64,000 nt of DNA from positions 65,427 to 129,426 of the forward strand of contig JACVTC010000206.1 in NCBI GenBank assembly GCA_016946835.1, in the 5' to 3' direction. The position numbers and the translations under genes are program-made. Position 1 is the first letter of the stretch, and the number at the start of each line of letters is the position of its first letter. Positions 51,826 to 64,000 of this stretch are shown in pieces. Under the pieces are notes generated by a model. That model was not told the DNA's origin, did not search any database, and saw only the letters and a list, made by a program, of their open reading frames with translations. The stretch comes from Neocallimastix lanati (nom. inval.) (Eukaryota > Neocallimastigomycota > Neocallimastigomycetes > Neocallimastigales > Neocallimastigaceae).

Positions 51826-52035
51826 CAAAAATTTAAAGAAATATATAAAATTTTAATAAAAATTTTGATTATAAATTTAAGTAATAAAAAATTCATTCAT
51901 TCATTGATTCATGATTAAAGTTAAAATTTAGTTTAAATTCCCTCAAATAAGAATTAAAATGATATTAAAAAAAAAAAAAAAAAAAAAAAATTTTTTTAAT
52001 TTTTAACTGAAAAAATACCAAAAAAAAAAAAAAAA

Positions 52036-52190
52036 ATTAAAATTATTTTATAAAAAAAAAAAAAAATAGAATAAAAAAAAAAAATAAATTATCATCATAT
52101 AATTGAAAAGTTTTTACTTTTTTTTTTATCATTAATATTATTAATTTTTTTTTTATTATTATTAATTTTTTTTTTATCATTATTATTATT
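52036..52190. other. Micro-inversion relative to copy A and block 1
   Basis: Here the order is ATTAAAATTATTTTATAAA, then ATTATCATCATATAATTGAA, then AAGTTTTTACTTT, then TTATTATTAATTTT units. That is the reverse complement of 22,070-22,190. Sequence on both sides is in normal orientation. Bounded by A runs on the left and T runs on the right. Confidence 0.85.
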
Positions 52191-52630
52191 AATATATTTA
52201 TTTATTATTATTTAATTAAAATAAAATATAAAATGTTGAATTTTAAACAATTTATTAATAAAATCAATAATAATTATTATTAAAATAAAAACAAATTTAT
52301 AAAATATTTTGTCTTAATATTATTATTTATTATTTAATTATTCAATTATTAATAATATTCAATTATTCAATTATTATTAATTTTATTTATTAATTATTCA
52401 ATTATTAATTATTTATTATTAATTATTAATTATTATTTATTAATTATTTATTATTAATTATTAATTATCTATTTATTATTTATCTATTTATTTATTTCCA
52501 AAAAAAAAAATATATATATATAAATTAGATATTCTTAATGTTTGCTTATTTTTTTTAAATTTTTTTTTTTTTTGCATTATATTATTTTTTATTATCATTT
52601 TTATTATTATTTTTTTTATTAGTTTTATCT

Positions 52631-55600
52631 TTAAGTTTTATTATCATCTACATTATCTTCATATTCTTTTACATTTTCATCATTTACTTTCATTTCAATA
52701 AGGCATTTTTTTCTAAAAAAAAAAGCCATACCATACTTTATAAAACTTGTAAAACCATTAAATTTAAATTTTTCAGTATATCTATTTATATCAATTTGGT
52801 TTATGGCCATTTTACATGCTTCACTTAAAGAGTTCTTGTCATCGCTCTCGGATACTTTAATTTCAATTATAATATATTCATTTTTTTTCTTTTTCATTAG
52901 GAAAACCTATATCAATTATATACCATATCCACTTTCTTGTTTTGTTACTAAACCTTTAACATTAAGATTAAAAAACAACTGCATTAAAAATAGTTGATAA
53001 AATGTTCAGGAGGTGAACTTTCCGTCAATTCTGTCGATTCTGTCGATTCCGTAGTTTTCTTTGATTTCTTTGATTTCCTTTTGTTACTAATAGGTAAATG
53101 ACGAAATGACGTGAACTAAAATATTGATAGATATTTACTTAAATTTTCATTAATTACTTTTAATTTTTTTTTTAATTTTTTTTTTTTATAAATTTTATTA
53201 ATAAATTCATTTAGAATATCATTTACTGAATAGGAGTCTTTTTCTTAGATTTATATTTTTTTTTTATTTTTTTTTTTATTTAATTCATCAATTAAATGAT
53301 GTAAGTATTCTAAAACTTCTTGATTTGGAATTTTAAAATATATTATATCATTCCATTCCTTTTTTTCAAGTAAATTATTTTTATTGGATTGAATTTCATC
53401 TGAATCTATTTCCATTAATTTAGATTCATTTGATGTAATTTTTATCATTTTATCATTCATATTTTTAATGTTTTCTTTATATTCTTCTTCATCTGCTTCT
53501 GTTAAATAACCAGAAAAAAATAAAACTTTCCAGATGTCTTTATATGAATTATCTTTTTTTAAATAATTATATTCAATTGGGGAATATTTATCAAATGATA
53601 GGTCAACTATTTTACCACATAATAAGTTTAAAAATTTCACATTAAAATTAAAATTACTATTTTTAAGAAGATTTTTTAATTTTTCATTTTTCTCTGAATA
53701 AATCCAATAATTAGATAATTCAAAATTATCACGTTTATTTTTATTCTTTTGAACGAATTTCATTATAGAATATGGATTATAAATATTTTTAATAATACCT
53801 ATGTTAGAAACACAAGAATATCCACCATATTTTTTTTTAAGTCTTTCTTTAATTCCATCTTCTATATCGTCACTTTTTTCTTTGCTATCAGAAATATTAA
53901 AATTGGATAATACGTTTTTTAATTCGTCTTCTGTAAATCCATAGCAATCACTAAAATAATTATCTTTAAGAAGTGAGCATTTAGTGAAATTATTAGCTCC
54001 TGAATTTAATTCATTTAATCCTATATCTAAACAACCTGTGACCATTCCAAAACGTAAATAGTCATTTCCTTTAAATGTTCGTGAAAAAAAAGTTTGAATT
54101 GTGCCAAACGTACTTTCACTTTTTAACTTTTCAGAAAAATTTTATCGTATTCATCAATTAAAATAATACATCTTCTTTTATAAAACTCTTTTAAACACGT
54201 ACATAAAAATTTTACGGTATTTTGTAATATTACACCATCTGACATTTGTTCAATTTTATTCCATTCTTCCTTTTGATAACTACTTAATTTGTTAAAATCA
54301 ATTCTGTTTTTGTAATAAATAAATACAGAAGATATTTCCGTTTTTAGAAAGTTAATGATGGAACTACCATCCTCTTTACTTTTTTTACCTTTAAAATTTA
54401 AAAAAATTACAGGATATTTGTGAAAATGTCTCATATTTTTTCTATCTTTGCTTACTTCTAAGCCATCAAATACAAATTTCTTATCTTTATTTTCTTTTTC
54501 ATTTATCGGCTTTTCAAAAAATTCTTTAATCATACTTAAATTTAAACTTTTCCCAAATCGTCTTGGTCGTGTGATCAAATATGCAATAATTCCTTTACGG
54601 TTAATTAATTTTGATATCATTTTCGTTTTATCAATTAAATAATAATTTTTATTTGAAGCATATTAGAATTCTTCCCCTGTATATATTTCTTTTTGCATTT
54701 CTTTTTTTTAAACAATTTCCATAATTTATTTCGTAAATTACATCACAAATTTCTTCATAAAAGGCTATTCCAAATTTAATGATTTTATCATATTTCTCTT
54801 TTAATTTAATATCATCAAATACTAAATTTTCGTTGTAATCTAAAGCTTCAATACATCCTTTTTCAACAATATTGCTATAATTAATTATAATATAAACAAT
54901 ATCAGTTTTATTATTATTTAATGTATTAGTTTCAAGATTATCCTTTGGAATTATTAATAATTCACGAATATTATTATTTTCATTAAAGATTTTTTTGGTA
55001 ACAACTTCACATTCATCACTTAGACTTAACAATGAGTAAATTATACTGTAATATTTATCTAAAAATTCATTCTTATAATAATCGTAACCGGTACTGTAAC
55101 CTAAATTGCTTTTTATTTTATCTTTTAGGAATTCTATAATCCTTTCTTCATCATAATTACTTGTCAATGAGTCTATAGTATTTTTTATTTTTTCATCTTT
55201 ATATAAATTTTTTTTCCATTCCGAAAATTTATTTTCAATAAATAATCTAATTTCTTCAGTAATAATTTTTAATTTTCTTACTTTTGAAATAATGGCATTA
55301 TTACTAGTAGTAACATTTATTAAATAACCATATTCAATTAATAAAGTCCAAATAATTTCTCGATGATTGTTTATATAATCTTTCTTTAACATTTCATAAT
55401 TCGTTAATTCCGGAATTTTCTTTTCAATATATCCATTTTGAAGAAGAAAAATCATATCTTTAATCATAATGTAATCAAAATTTATAAATATTTCATTAAA
55501 GAATGTATTAAATTCGGAAGAAAAATCACTCACAAATTCTGACATTTTAAATATTCCTTTAATACATTTCAACACATTACGTAAATCATAATATTTAACT

Positions 55601-56829
55601 TTATAATCATTATTATTATTACTAATGTATTTATCCACTTTATCATTATCATTCATATTATCAGCTTTTATATTATTTCTGTTATTACTTTTATTATTAT
55701 TATTATTACTATTATTATTACAATTATTATTAATATTATTATTATTATTATCATTATTATCAATATTATTATCATTATTATTATTACTATTATCAATAAA
55801 ATTATTTAAATTTATGGAAAAGATAATATTTATTTCATTTGCATTATTGACATTTATTGAATGTGTTGATGATTCATTTATATCATCATTATAGCAATAT
55901 TTATCAAAAATTTCATTGTTTAATTTTAATATGGATATAAGATTTTTCAATTCAGAATCGGTTATACTGAAATATTCTTTATATTTACTATCTGTTATAG
56001 AGTAATTTGTTAAAACTGTTTGGCCAAATTTGTTTTCATTTACTTTTAAATTTCCTGTAATGAATGTTTTAAATAAATAACAATTATCTTCATCTTGTTT
56101 AAATATCTCCAAAAAGACCTCATCATAAAATTTATAAAATTTATTATAAAAACTAGTATTAACAGTGTTTAATATGGGTGAATCAGAGTTATCTATTAAT
56201 AATATTATATTCTTATTGAATGCTTTATTTAAACTTAAACATAAAAAAGAAATTGATTCTTTTAATTCATATAATGAAAAAATACCACTTTGAAAATTTT
56301 CCCATTGTTCTTTATCATATTTATCTAAATTTTTTAAATTAATGTTTTTATAACTTCTAAACAATTTTTTAATAAAAGATTTAAAACTTTCAATAGTTGC
56401 TTCAAAAGTTTTTTCTATTTTAAAGGCAGAACTAAAATCAATGTAAATTACTGGATATTTACCTTGATATTTATCAAGATATGTTTGGTCATCTTCCTTT
56501 TCTTTAATTATTAATAAATTTTCAAAATATTTTTTGTTTTGAAGGTTTTGAAATTCATTCTCTTTTATGTTTTCATAACTCATTTCAAAAAAATAACGCA
56601 ACATAGTTAAATTAGTAGTTTTTCCAAATCCAGAGGGCCTAGTAACACATACTATTTCTGAATCATCCTGTAAAAATTCTTTTATTAATAAGGATTTATC
56701 AATATAAAAATATTTACATTTAAACTTTTTTAATAAATCACTACTTTCTTTCCTTTTTTTATTTGGAGGTTCTACTGTGAAATCCTGATTTTCATTTTCA
56801 GTTACTCGTTTTAATTTACTTTCAGCCAT
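52631..56829 (-). pseudogene. Broken full-length paralogue of the tandem AAA-ATPase/nuclease gene
   Basis: Same start (MAESKLKRVTENENQ) and same stop context as 7154-11362. Open pieces: 56,829-54,649 (726 codons, unit 1 intact: Walker A RPSGFGKT, LIDNSD, Asn-rich loop, degenerate nuclease end), 54,620-54,123 (unit-2 Walker A RPRRFGKS, LIDEYD), 54,045-53,251 (sensor VTGCLDIG and following helices) and 52,897-52,631 (nuclease EIKVSESDD to the stop). Breaks: a frameshift plus TAA between units near 54,663-54,720, a one-base deletion in an A run near 54,137, T-run expansions at 53,160-53,280, and others near 52,705-52,930. Most breaks lie in homopolymers, so assembly error could account for some. 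Unit 1 could still be made alone as a 726-residue protein. Confidence 0.87.
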
Positions 56830-56832
56830 TTA

Positions 56833-56863
<31 letters not shown>

Positions 56864-57349
56864 GATTTAATAAAAAATTATATAAAATATTATTAAAACT
56901 TTTTATATGAAATACTAATACCAATAATAATATAGATAATACAAATTAGAATTCAAAACTTTCTCAAATTGAAAAAAAAAAAAAAAAAAATGATTAAGTC
57001 TTGAAACTGATCAAATAAATAATATTAAACCTGAAAGTAAAAAAAAAAATATTACCTCCTTTTATATATAAATATATATTTAAAAATAATTTGGTCATAA
57101 CAAAACTTATGTCCATATAAAAAAAATTTTTTATTTTTAGATATATAATTTAATTTATTTATGACCATTTAAAAGATAAGTTAACTTTTTTTCCTTCTGA
57201 ATTAATAAAAAATAATCAAAAATATCAATTAATATTATTTTTAAAAATAATAAAAAAAAAAATAAATAAATATAAATTTTTTTTTTTGTTATTAATATAA
57301 AAAATTGATTTTTGTTGAGATTATTTTTATAAATAATTTTAATTATTAA
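56830..57349. other. AT-rich spacer upstream of the broken AAA gene
   Basis: A T27 run directly precedes the start codon (read on the plus strand, 56,838-56,864), then unremarkable A/T sequence. Does not match the upstream region of the 11,362 gene, so the duplication ends near the start codon. Confidence 0.5.
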
Positions 57350-57812
57350 TTTTCCAACATCAATAGTCTTTATTTTTAACTTTCTTACCCCTGAAATACA
57401 GTAATTATTACTGGTAATAAAATATATTAAATAACTATTTTTAATTAATAATATCCAAATAATTTCTTTATATTTATTTATATAATCTTTCGTTAATATT
57501 TCATAATTTATTAATTTTGGTATTTTCTTTTCAATATACCCATTTTTAAGTAGAAAATTTATATTTCACTTTCCAATATAATCAAAATTTATAAATATTT
57601 CTTTAAAGAATTTATTAAATTTTGAAGAAAAAACATTCTCTAATTCTATCTTTTTAATTATTTCATTAATATAATTTATTATACTATATAATTCATAGTA
57701 TTTGACTTTATAATCTTCATTATTATTACTAATGTAATTTCTCATTTCATCATTATCTTTCATATTATCAGCTTTCATATTATCAGCTTTTATATTATTA
57801 CTGTTTTAACTT
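57350..57812 (-). pseudogene. Fragment of a diverged AAA-ATPase/nuclease gene, unit 1
   Basis: The minus strand matches the middle of unit 1 (between the Asn-rich loop and the nuclease-like end, bases about 9,780-10,190 of the intact gene). A 70-codon piece at 57,566-57,778 is open. It shares variants with 13,960-14,410 rather than with the intact gene, so both are remains of an older subfamily. Confidence 0.8.
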
Positions 57813-58540
57813 TTATTATTATAAAAAACCAAAAAAAAAAAAAAAAATTTTTAAAATTTAAATTTTAATTAAAATTTTAATTATAATTTTAATTAAATTT
57901 TTAATCAAGTTTTTAATTTAATTTAATTTAATTTAATTTAATTTAATTTAATTTTTTTTTTAATTTTTTTTTTTTTTATAAATTCATTTTATAAACTTTT
58001 ATTTTAAAATTTCAAGTGTAATATATTATAATTTATTTACCAATGGAATAATATACTATAATATTTATTTATATTTTTATAATATTTATTTATATATTTT
58101 TTTTATTATTAATATATATTTTTCTAATATTTATATATAAAATTTATACTAATATAAAATTTTGTTAAGAATATATAACTTAAATCTCACATTCTCAATT
58201 ATGATTATTTATAGTTAATATGGCTTTTATTTATTTATATTTAATTATATGAATATTACATAATAAAGAATATTAAAGTTTAACAAAATATAATAAATAA
58301 GATTTATAATAACTATTTAATAACTATCTAATAACTAATGTATTCATAATGTGGCTTATAGTGGCGTATTAATATTACAATGAATAATGTATAATTATAA
58401 TGTTGCTAATACTTAACAAATTTATTATTACTGAAAATTTTTTATATTATTATGAATAAATTTTTTTTATTTCTTCTAAAAACAATGAACCTAATCCAAC
58501 AATTATGAAGTAAAATCTACCAGTTTATTTTGGAAGGTAA
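57813..58540. other. AT-rich spacer with possible old LTR remnant
   Basis: Tandem AATTT pentamers at 57,917-57,952. Near 58,355-58,370 the words GTGGCTTATAGTGGCGTA recall the family-A LTR, but nothing around them aligns well enough to set boundaries. Confidence 0.35.
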
Positions 58541-58544
58541 TGTT

Positions 58545-59578
58545 GGAGTAATAAAGAATATATTGAATCTAAATCAAGTCCTTTTATTTTACATTTTCAG
58601 ATAATTAAACTTCAATAAAATATATATTGATAATATTTTTTTTTAAAGGCCACAAATATTTTTTCAAAATAATTTTGAAAGAGAAGTTCATCATTTATAT
58701 TAATCATTCAAAAAAAAGGATTCAAAATAAAATAAATTGATATTATTGTAGCCTTCCTAAATCCAAATCTCACTGAAGAAGTATACATGAAACCGCCTGA
58801 AAGACATCCAGATTATAATAAAAAAATTTTAAGACTATATATGGATTTAAGCCAAGCAGAAAAAGAATTGAATAATGAATTAAAATAATTTCTATATAAA
58901 CCTGATATTTAAACAATTAGTAAAGTTTTATCTATAAATAAAGAATTCAAAATATTATTGTATTCTTAAAGTATATATAGATAATGTACTGATTTCTGAT
59001 AAAAATAAAGAAATTAATAACATAAAAAATAAAATTTTAAAAAATAAAAGCCTAAAATAAAAGAAATTGGAGATGTTGAATTCGTGATATGTCTATAACA
59101 TTTATGAAGATATATGATTAAATTAAACTAAAATAAATATTCAATTTGATTTATTAGATAGCTATAATATTTTTAAAAATCATTATACTTTGAGTATATG
59201 AAATCATTAAAAAAAATGAATTTAAGAGGACTAAAAAAAAAAAAAAATGAAACTTTGAATTGGAAGACTCCTAGATCCTATATTTATCAATATGTACAGG
59301 ACTTGACATTATTTTTTCTGTCAATAAAGCAGTCAGAAAATCAAAAGGAATTCACAATGGAAAATTAAGAGAAGTTTGAAAAATATTCAGATTTTATTAT
59401 ATAAAGTAATTTATAATGTAAAATAAGATTAAACAGCATTAGGTTAAATATAGAAGTAATTTAGTAGATGGATTAACGAAATTCCTGAAAAATATTTTTA
59501 TTGATATTTCTAAAAAATTGTATCTACCACAAAGTCGACAATTAAAAGATTATAATTTAAACTTAAATTTTAAGGGGT
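58545..59578 (+). pseudogene. Very old copia pol relic (RT and RNase H)
   Basis: Readable phrases in changing frames: AFLNPNLTEEVYMKPPERHP near 58,752-58,810 (compare AYLNADLEEELYMEIPEG), YIDNVLISDKN near 58,975-59,010 where YVDD has become YIDN, IGDVEFVI near 59,065-59,090, the LSICTGLDIIFSVNKAVRKS segment near 59,285-59,345, and NLVDGLTKFLKNIF near 59,455-59,500 (compare IADGFTKYLNGT). More than ten stops or frameshifts. A purine stretch (AAGGGGTAAGAA) at 59,571 may be its polypurine tract. Confidence 0.75.
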
Positions 59579-59749
59579 AAGAATTACTAGAAAGGAATAA
59601 TCTATGAAGAATATTATTTATGAAAAATAGACTCTATTTATTGATAATCAAAGGTATTTATAAATTTAATAATATAGTAAAATAAAAGTGTAAAAAATAA
59701 TATTTTTGTCCGTAAAAATGACATAAAAATAAGTAATTATATATTTTTT

Positions 59750-60290
59750 CTTTTTTTTTAGTTTCGAGTTTCACCACCTTTTAGAATATTTAGATAGTCA
59801 CAACACTTCCATATGATTTCCAATTATGAAAATTATCCCTACTAGACGGTCTTATTGAGTGTTAAAGCAATTGGCGCTATGTCATTCAAAATATTATTGA
59901 GAATTTTCTAGTATATATATATATATATTTTTTTTTTTTTCTCAGAGTGTTTCTCCAGTGCCTAACTTCCCTTTCAAGTCGAGGTTAATATAACCTAACC
60001 CAATGAAATTTGTACTAGCTTTCTTGGTAATTGTATATTAATTAGAAAATTAGTTTACGTAGAATTTATCTTAATAACTTAAACCCATACAATAGGAATT
60101 CCTTTCGTAGATATATTTAATAACAGTAATTGTGCACCCCCTCTCAGGGCCAGAGTGAGGGAATTATCTAATTTATATTATCTATGAGATAAAAATAATT
60201 TGTATATATAAAGGGAGGAGAAATACTTACTTTTAATCATTACTATCAAATTCAGTAAAAATAGTTTGTGAGTAGAAATAATAATAAATG
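59750..60290 (+). other. Less AT-rich island, possible LTR or promoter
   Basis: Sequence complexity rises sharply. A short inverted repeat (CCCTC ... GAGGG, 60,137-60,161) and a TATATAAAGGGAGGAGAAAT box near 60,205-60,225 resemble a polymerase II promoter. A TGTTAAAG at 59,860 could be an LTR start following the 58.5-59.6 kb relic, but no matching end or second copy was found. No ORF. Confidence 0.35.
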
Positions 60291-62987
60291 ATGTATAAAA
60301 ATCTTACTATTAAAAATATATATTGATTTTCTTAAAATATAAATATTGAAAATTATTTATTTTTTTAATTATTTGTTATTTGATATTAAGAATAGAATTA
60401 ATAATTATTCTTTTATTAACTTATCTTTTTTTTATCTATTACTAATTAATAATAAATTGAAATTATAAGAATCTATAAATAGTGATTATTAAATAAATAA
60501 AAAATTGAAAGTAAAAAAAAAAATCAATATATCTTGATTACTAATAAAAAAAAATAAAAAAAAGAACTATAAAAAATTTTATTTTATTTTTTGTCTTTTT
60601 TTATTATTTTAAAGATTTTATACTTTAAAATTATTTTTTAAAAAACTTTAGTAATTAAAAGTTAAATAAAATAAAATATAAAGAAATATAGAATTTATCA
60701 GTCTGTAAGAAAGAAATTTCTATTAATTTATTGACTAAATTTAAATTCTAATATAAATAATTAAATAAAGATATAAATGTTTAAATTAAATTTATAAATG
60801 TATAATTTAAGAAATAAAGAAATAAAGAAATAGAAAAAATTAAATTAGATACTTTAAAATATAAATATATATAAAATTTAATTTATATCCTAAACTAAAG
60901 TTAAAAAGGGATATCGATTCATATTTTTAATACTTCCAGTATAATTTTCCAATATCTCACCATTTCCCTTCTTTTCTTATAATAAAATACCATTAATTAA
61001 TGACATGATAAATCAGTTAGAAGTATCATTTTTTCGAAAGATGGTATTACTAATTATTTATAAATAAAATTTTATATTATTAATTTTTAATCTCGTATCA
61101 AACGAATAAAGTTGAGATATGTAATTGAAGATAAAGAAAATATGAAATCAAGAAAAGGTTAAATTTCTGAATATTAGATTAATATTAATATAAAAAGTTT
61201 TATAAAAATGATTTTTTTCAAGTTTTAATTTTATAAAAGTAATTTTTCAATTTAAAACATTTTTTCATTTATTGTTAAAATAACTTTTTAGGAATATTAT
61301 TAATTTTATTTCATACACTTTTCTTTTTTTCGATTTAAACTTTTGTTATTTATAAAAAATTAAACTCTTCTAGATACCCATATTTTATATTTTGTATAAA
61401 AAAAGTCATTGACTCTTAAATATGAAAGAAAGTTTTTATTTATATTATAAATAATTTTTTAAAAAAAAGAAGCGATACAAATTATTAAAATATTAATAAT
61501 TACGTATATATTATTAGTTGAATATAAAAATAAATTTAATAAAATATTTAAAAAAGAAAAAATCAAAAAAAAAAAAAATAAATAAGGAAATAATTAAGTT
61601 GAATGAAAAACAAAAAAAAAATAAAAAATTTAAAAATTTAAGATTATTAAAGTTATAAATAATTACTAGGATGAAGAGAGGAATACATTAAAGAGAATGA
61701 ATGTCAATATACAAAGATATGGATCTAATCTTTCTAGGAAAATTTAAATTAATTCTCTTTTTGAAAAATATAAATAATAATCTAAGAAAAAATTTTAATT
61801 TTTATTTAATTGTTCTAATTGATAATATTTATTGAGTATAATATAAACTAGTTTCAAATATATATTCATATAATATTATTTTTAATTTAATTATATAAAA
61901 TGTGTATTATTTTTTTTTGTAATTTTATTTTTAATTTTATATTTGATTTTAGTTTCAACTTGACTTTATTTATTTTTTATTTTTTATGTTTTCTATTATA
62001 TAAAAATGAAATTTCTCGGATTTTGTTTTTTTTTTTAAATATTATATAATATATTATTTTTTTTAATTATTAAATATTTTTTATTCATTAATTTAATTAA
62101 AACTTTAAAAAATATAAAATATAGATAAAATATTAAAAAATTATACTCAATAATTTACTGAAATTTTTTAATATAAAAATAGATTTTTTACTTTTTTTGT
62201 TACATAATATATATATTATTGTCCCTATAAATAAAAAATATTAATATATATTTTTTATAATATTTAATTAAAAATAAGTTATTATTGTTTTCTAAATTCA
62301 TATTAATAACATAATAAATATGTATTTATTAGGATAAATTCCTAATAAGATATTATATATATAAAACCATAAATTTTTATTAATATTTTTTAAAATTCTG
62401 ATAAATTATGTTTAACGTCTTAATATATTATTATATATACTTTACTAATAATATTAGCATATAAAATAAAATAATTCTGAAATTTTACAATAAAACTATT
62501 TATATTATTTTTACTTATTTAATCATTTATTTAATAGAAATTATATAAAAAACATTTAATATAAATATTTAAATATGTATAATAGATTTATTGATTATTG
62601 AAAAATTAAAGTTAATAAAGTTTTTTATTAAATTTTTTTTTTGTAATTAATAATAATTTTGTTTTATTTTATTTCTTTTATGTAATTAAAAATTTATTTA
62701 AAAATAAATATATTTTGAATAAAAATATTATATTTTAGAAAAAATGACTTTATATTAAAAATTTTTTTAAAATTTTACTTCAATCAAGATTAATATATTT
62801 TAAAAAGAAAGTTAATTTTTTTTATTTTTTTATTTTACACTTTATTCTTTAATTTTTATATATTAATATATATAAATATTTTAAATATTTTAATTATTTA
62901 TACATAAAAGTAAATTCATAATCATATATAAAATATCTTTTTTAATAATTAAAGTACTATTTGAGTATTGTAATATTTTTTTAAATT
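60291..62987. other. AT-rich intergenic region
   Basis: No coding sequence, RNA gene or known repeat seen on either strand in 2.7 kb. Unlike the duplicated blocks, it has few long homopolymers, so it may be ordinary unique intergenic DNA upstream of the gene at 62,988. Confidence 0.5.
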
Positions 62988-64000
62988 ATGAAAAGAATGA
63001 AAATAATGAAAACAAATGATGTTCTTTCAAAGAAACAGAAATTAATTTTAGAATTACTTAATAGGAATAATATTGATAAATTAAAAGATTTTATTAATAG
63101 TTTAGAAACTCCTCTTTATTTTTTAAATAGTACTAATTTCGATCTACTTACTTTGGCTTTAAGTTTAAATTGCTCTTTCGATATTATAAAATTAATCTAT
63201 AATAGGTGTAATTATAAAACTTTAAATTATGTAGTTAAAGATATATATCATTTATATGATATGAGTAATCACAAAGATGAAACTATTGTAAATTATCAAA
63301 ATAATTTAGAAGTTTTAATGGATTCAAATAATAATGTAAAATCACCACTTTTAGTATCATTAGAATTTTCTGATTTTCAATCAGTTGAATTTTTAATTAA
63401 TAAAGGAGCTGACATGTATTTCAAAATAAATGGTAAATATATTTTAGAAATTTTAAGGGAAGAAAATTTATTAACTATGAGAAAATTAAATTTTCTCCTA
63501 AAAAATGGCTTTAGTTTAAAAAAATTTAAGATTGAACGACTCAGCAATTTTGAATTTAAATATATAAAAAAGTGCTTAGAAAACTTTGTTTTTGATACAA
63601 ATTTTATAAAATATCTACTTAATTTATATAAAAATAAAGCTGGAATTTCAAAAAGAAAATTTAACCATAGGGTTAATAATGAAATAAATAAAATTGAAAT
63701 CCCAATGGAATTATATTTGAAATATTTAGACAGGAGAGATTACAAGAAAGTAGAATATCTTTATAAATATTATGGTACAGAAAAAACAAGATCATTTAAG
63801 GATTTTATTCTTTTTTATTTAAATTATTTTGATAGAAATTTTAATAAAAAATCATTTTATGATTTTTTTAATTTTATTATAAACAATGAAAACACATTTC
63901 CATTTAGTAAAGAGTATGCAATTAATGAAAATGAAACCATTATAATAAATAAAAAATTAAAAATAGTTGAACTAATAAAAAATAATAATAATTTAAAATT
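62988..64000 (+). CDS. Ankyrin-type family protein, N-terminal part (runs off the window)
   Basis: An ATG at 62,988 opens a frame that stays open for all 337 codons to the window end. The N-terminus is Lys-rich and helical (LSKKQKLILELLNRNNIDKL, FDLLTLALSLNCSFDIIKLI), with one clear ankyrin-like helix pair (SVEFLINKGADMYFK near residues 136-150). It matches the broken gene at 28,356 in layout: FDLLVYAIQNNC versus FDLLTLALSLNC, and NKTSISIRKFKKF versus NKAGISKRKFNHR further on. Canonical ankyrin repeats would therefore be expected beyond the window edge. Fungal ankyrin proteins are protein-binding scaffolds; specific role unknown. Two in-frame ATGs follow within seven codons, so the exact start is uncertain by a few residues. 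Confidence 0.8.
   Translation, partial: MKRMKIMKTNDVLSKKQKLILELLNRNNIDKLKDFINSLETPLYFLNSTNFDLLTLALSLNCSFDIIKLIYNRCNYKTLNYVVKDIYHLYDMSNHKDETIVNYQNNLEVLMDSNNNVKSPLLVSLEFSDFQSVEFLINKGADMYFKINGKYILEILREENLLTMRKLNFLLKNGFSLKKFKIERLSNFEFKYIKKCLENFVFDTNFIKYLLNLYKNKAGISKRKFNHRVNNEINKIEIPMELYLKYLDRRDYKKVEYLYKYYGTEKTRSFKDFILFYLNYFDRNFNKKSFYDFFNFIINNENTFPFSKEYAINENETIIINKKLKIVELIKNNNNLK

Larger units (their letters stand above)
45085..53590. repeat. Segmental duplication, copy B (partner 15,600-23,560)
   Basis: Collinear with copy A in the same orientation. Differences seen: a longer A run, two rather than three 300-bp units, an extra 730 bases at 47,990-48,715, a much longer AAAAT tract at 51,000, and a small inversion at 52,036-52,190. 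After 53,590 only copy B continues into the AAA gene. Confidence 0.9.

Overview
The window looks like nuclear DNA of a fungus with an extremely AT-rich genome, most likely an anaerobic gut fungus (Neocallimastigomycota). The signs are overwhelming A/T content with homopolymer runs of 40-70 bases, asparagine-rich intronless genes, Ty1/copia retrotransposons, and multicopy AAA-ATPase-like/PD-(D/E)XK (PF09820/PF08011-type) genes next to ankyrin-repeat and Rpn-type nuclease genes. The taxon is inferred from gene content and was not tested by a search.

Layout. 1-974: end of a decayed copia element with its LTR. 975-6763: a complete Ty1/copia element with 239-bp LTRs that read identically, a 5-bp target duplication, gag and pol in +1 frameshift relation, and a primer site matching an internal fragment of tRNA-Lys. 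7154-11362 (minus): an intact 1402-codon gene with two AAA-ATPase/nuclease units in tandem. 11.4-15.6 kb: simple repeats, a decayed relative of that gene and a possible reverse-transcriptase scrap. 15.6-23.56 kb and about 45.1-53.6 kb: two copies of one segmental duplication (direct orientation, about 29.5 kb apart) holding decayed copia pieces, LTRs, an approximately 300-bp tandem repeat and truncated AAA genes. 25.4-26.7 kb: an Rpn/PD-(D/E)XK transposase-type gene. 28-30.4 kb: a small secreted-protein relic and a broken ankyrin-repeat gene. 30.9-31.7 kb: a 15-unit minisatellite running into the signal-peptide-like start of a broken secreted-protein gene (to 33.8 kb), then a second broken, unrecognised gene (to about 35.06 kb). 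35.4-38.4 kb (minus): a copia element that has lost its RT core. 38.4-43.2 kb: T- and A-rich sequence with no recognisable gene. 43.3-44.96 kb: another decayed copia pol. 52.6-56.8 kb (minus): a broken near-full-length paralogue of the 7-11 kb gene, with a further fragment at 57.4-57.8 kb. 58.5-59.6 kb: a very old copia pol. 59.75-60.3 kb: a less AT-rich island that may be an LTR. 62,988 to the window end: an intact, truncated ORF of the same family as the broken ankyrin gene.

How the parts relate. This is an accessory, repeat-driven region with no metabolic operon. At least seven full or partial copies of the AAA-ATPase/nuclease gene all lie on the minus strand, embedded in duplicated blocks with copia LTRs. 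The young copia element sits in one block exactly where two other copies keep an empty site, so the order of events can be read: block duplication, then retrotransposon insertion. Only five ORFs appear intact or nearly so: copia gag, copia pol, the 1402-codon gene, the Rpn gene (one base out of frame near its start) and the gene running off the end.
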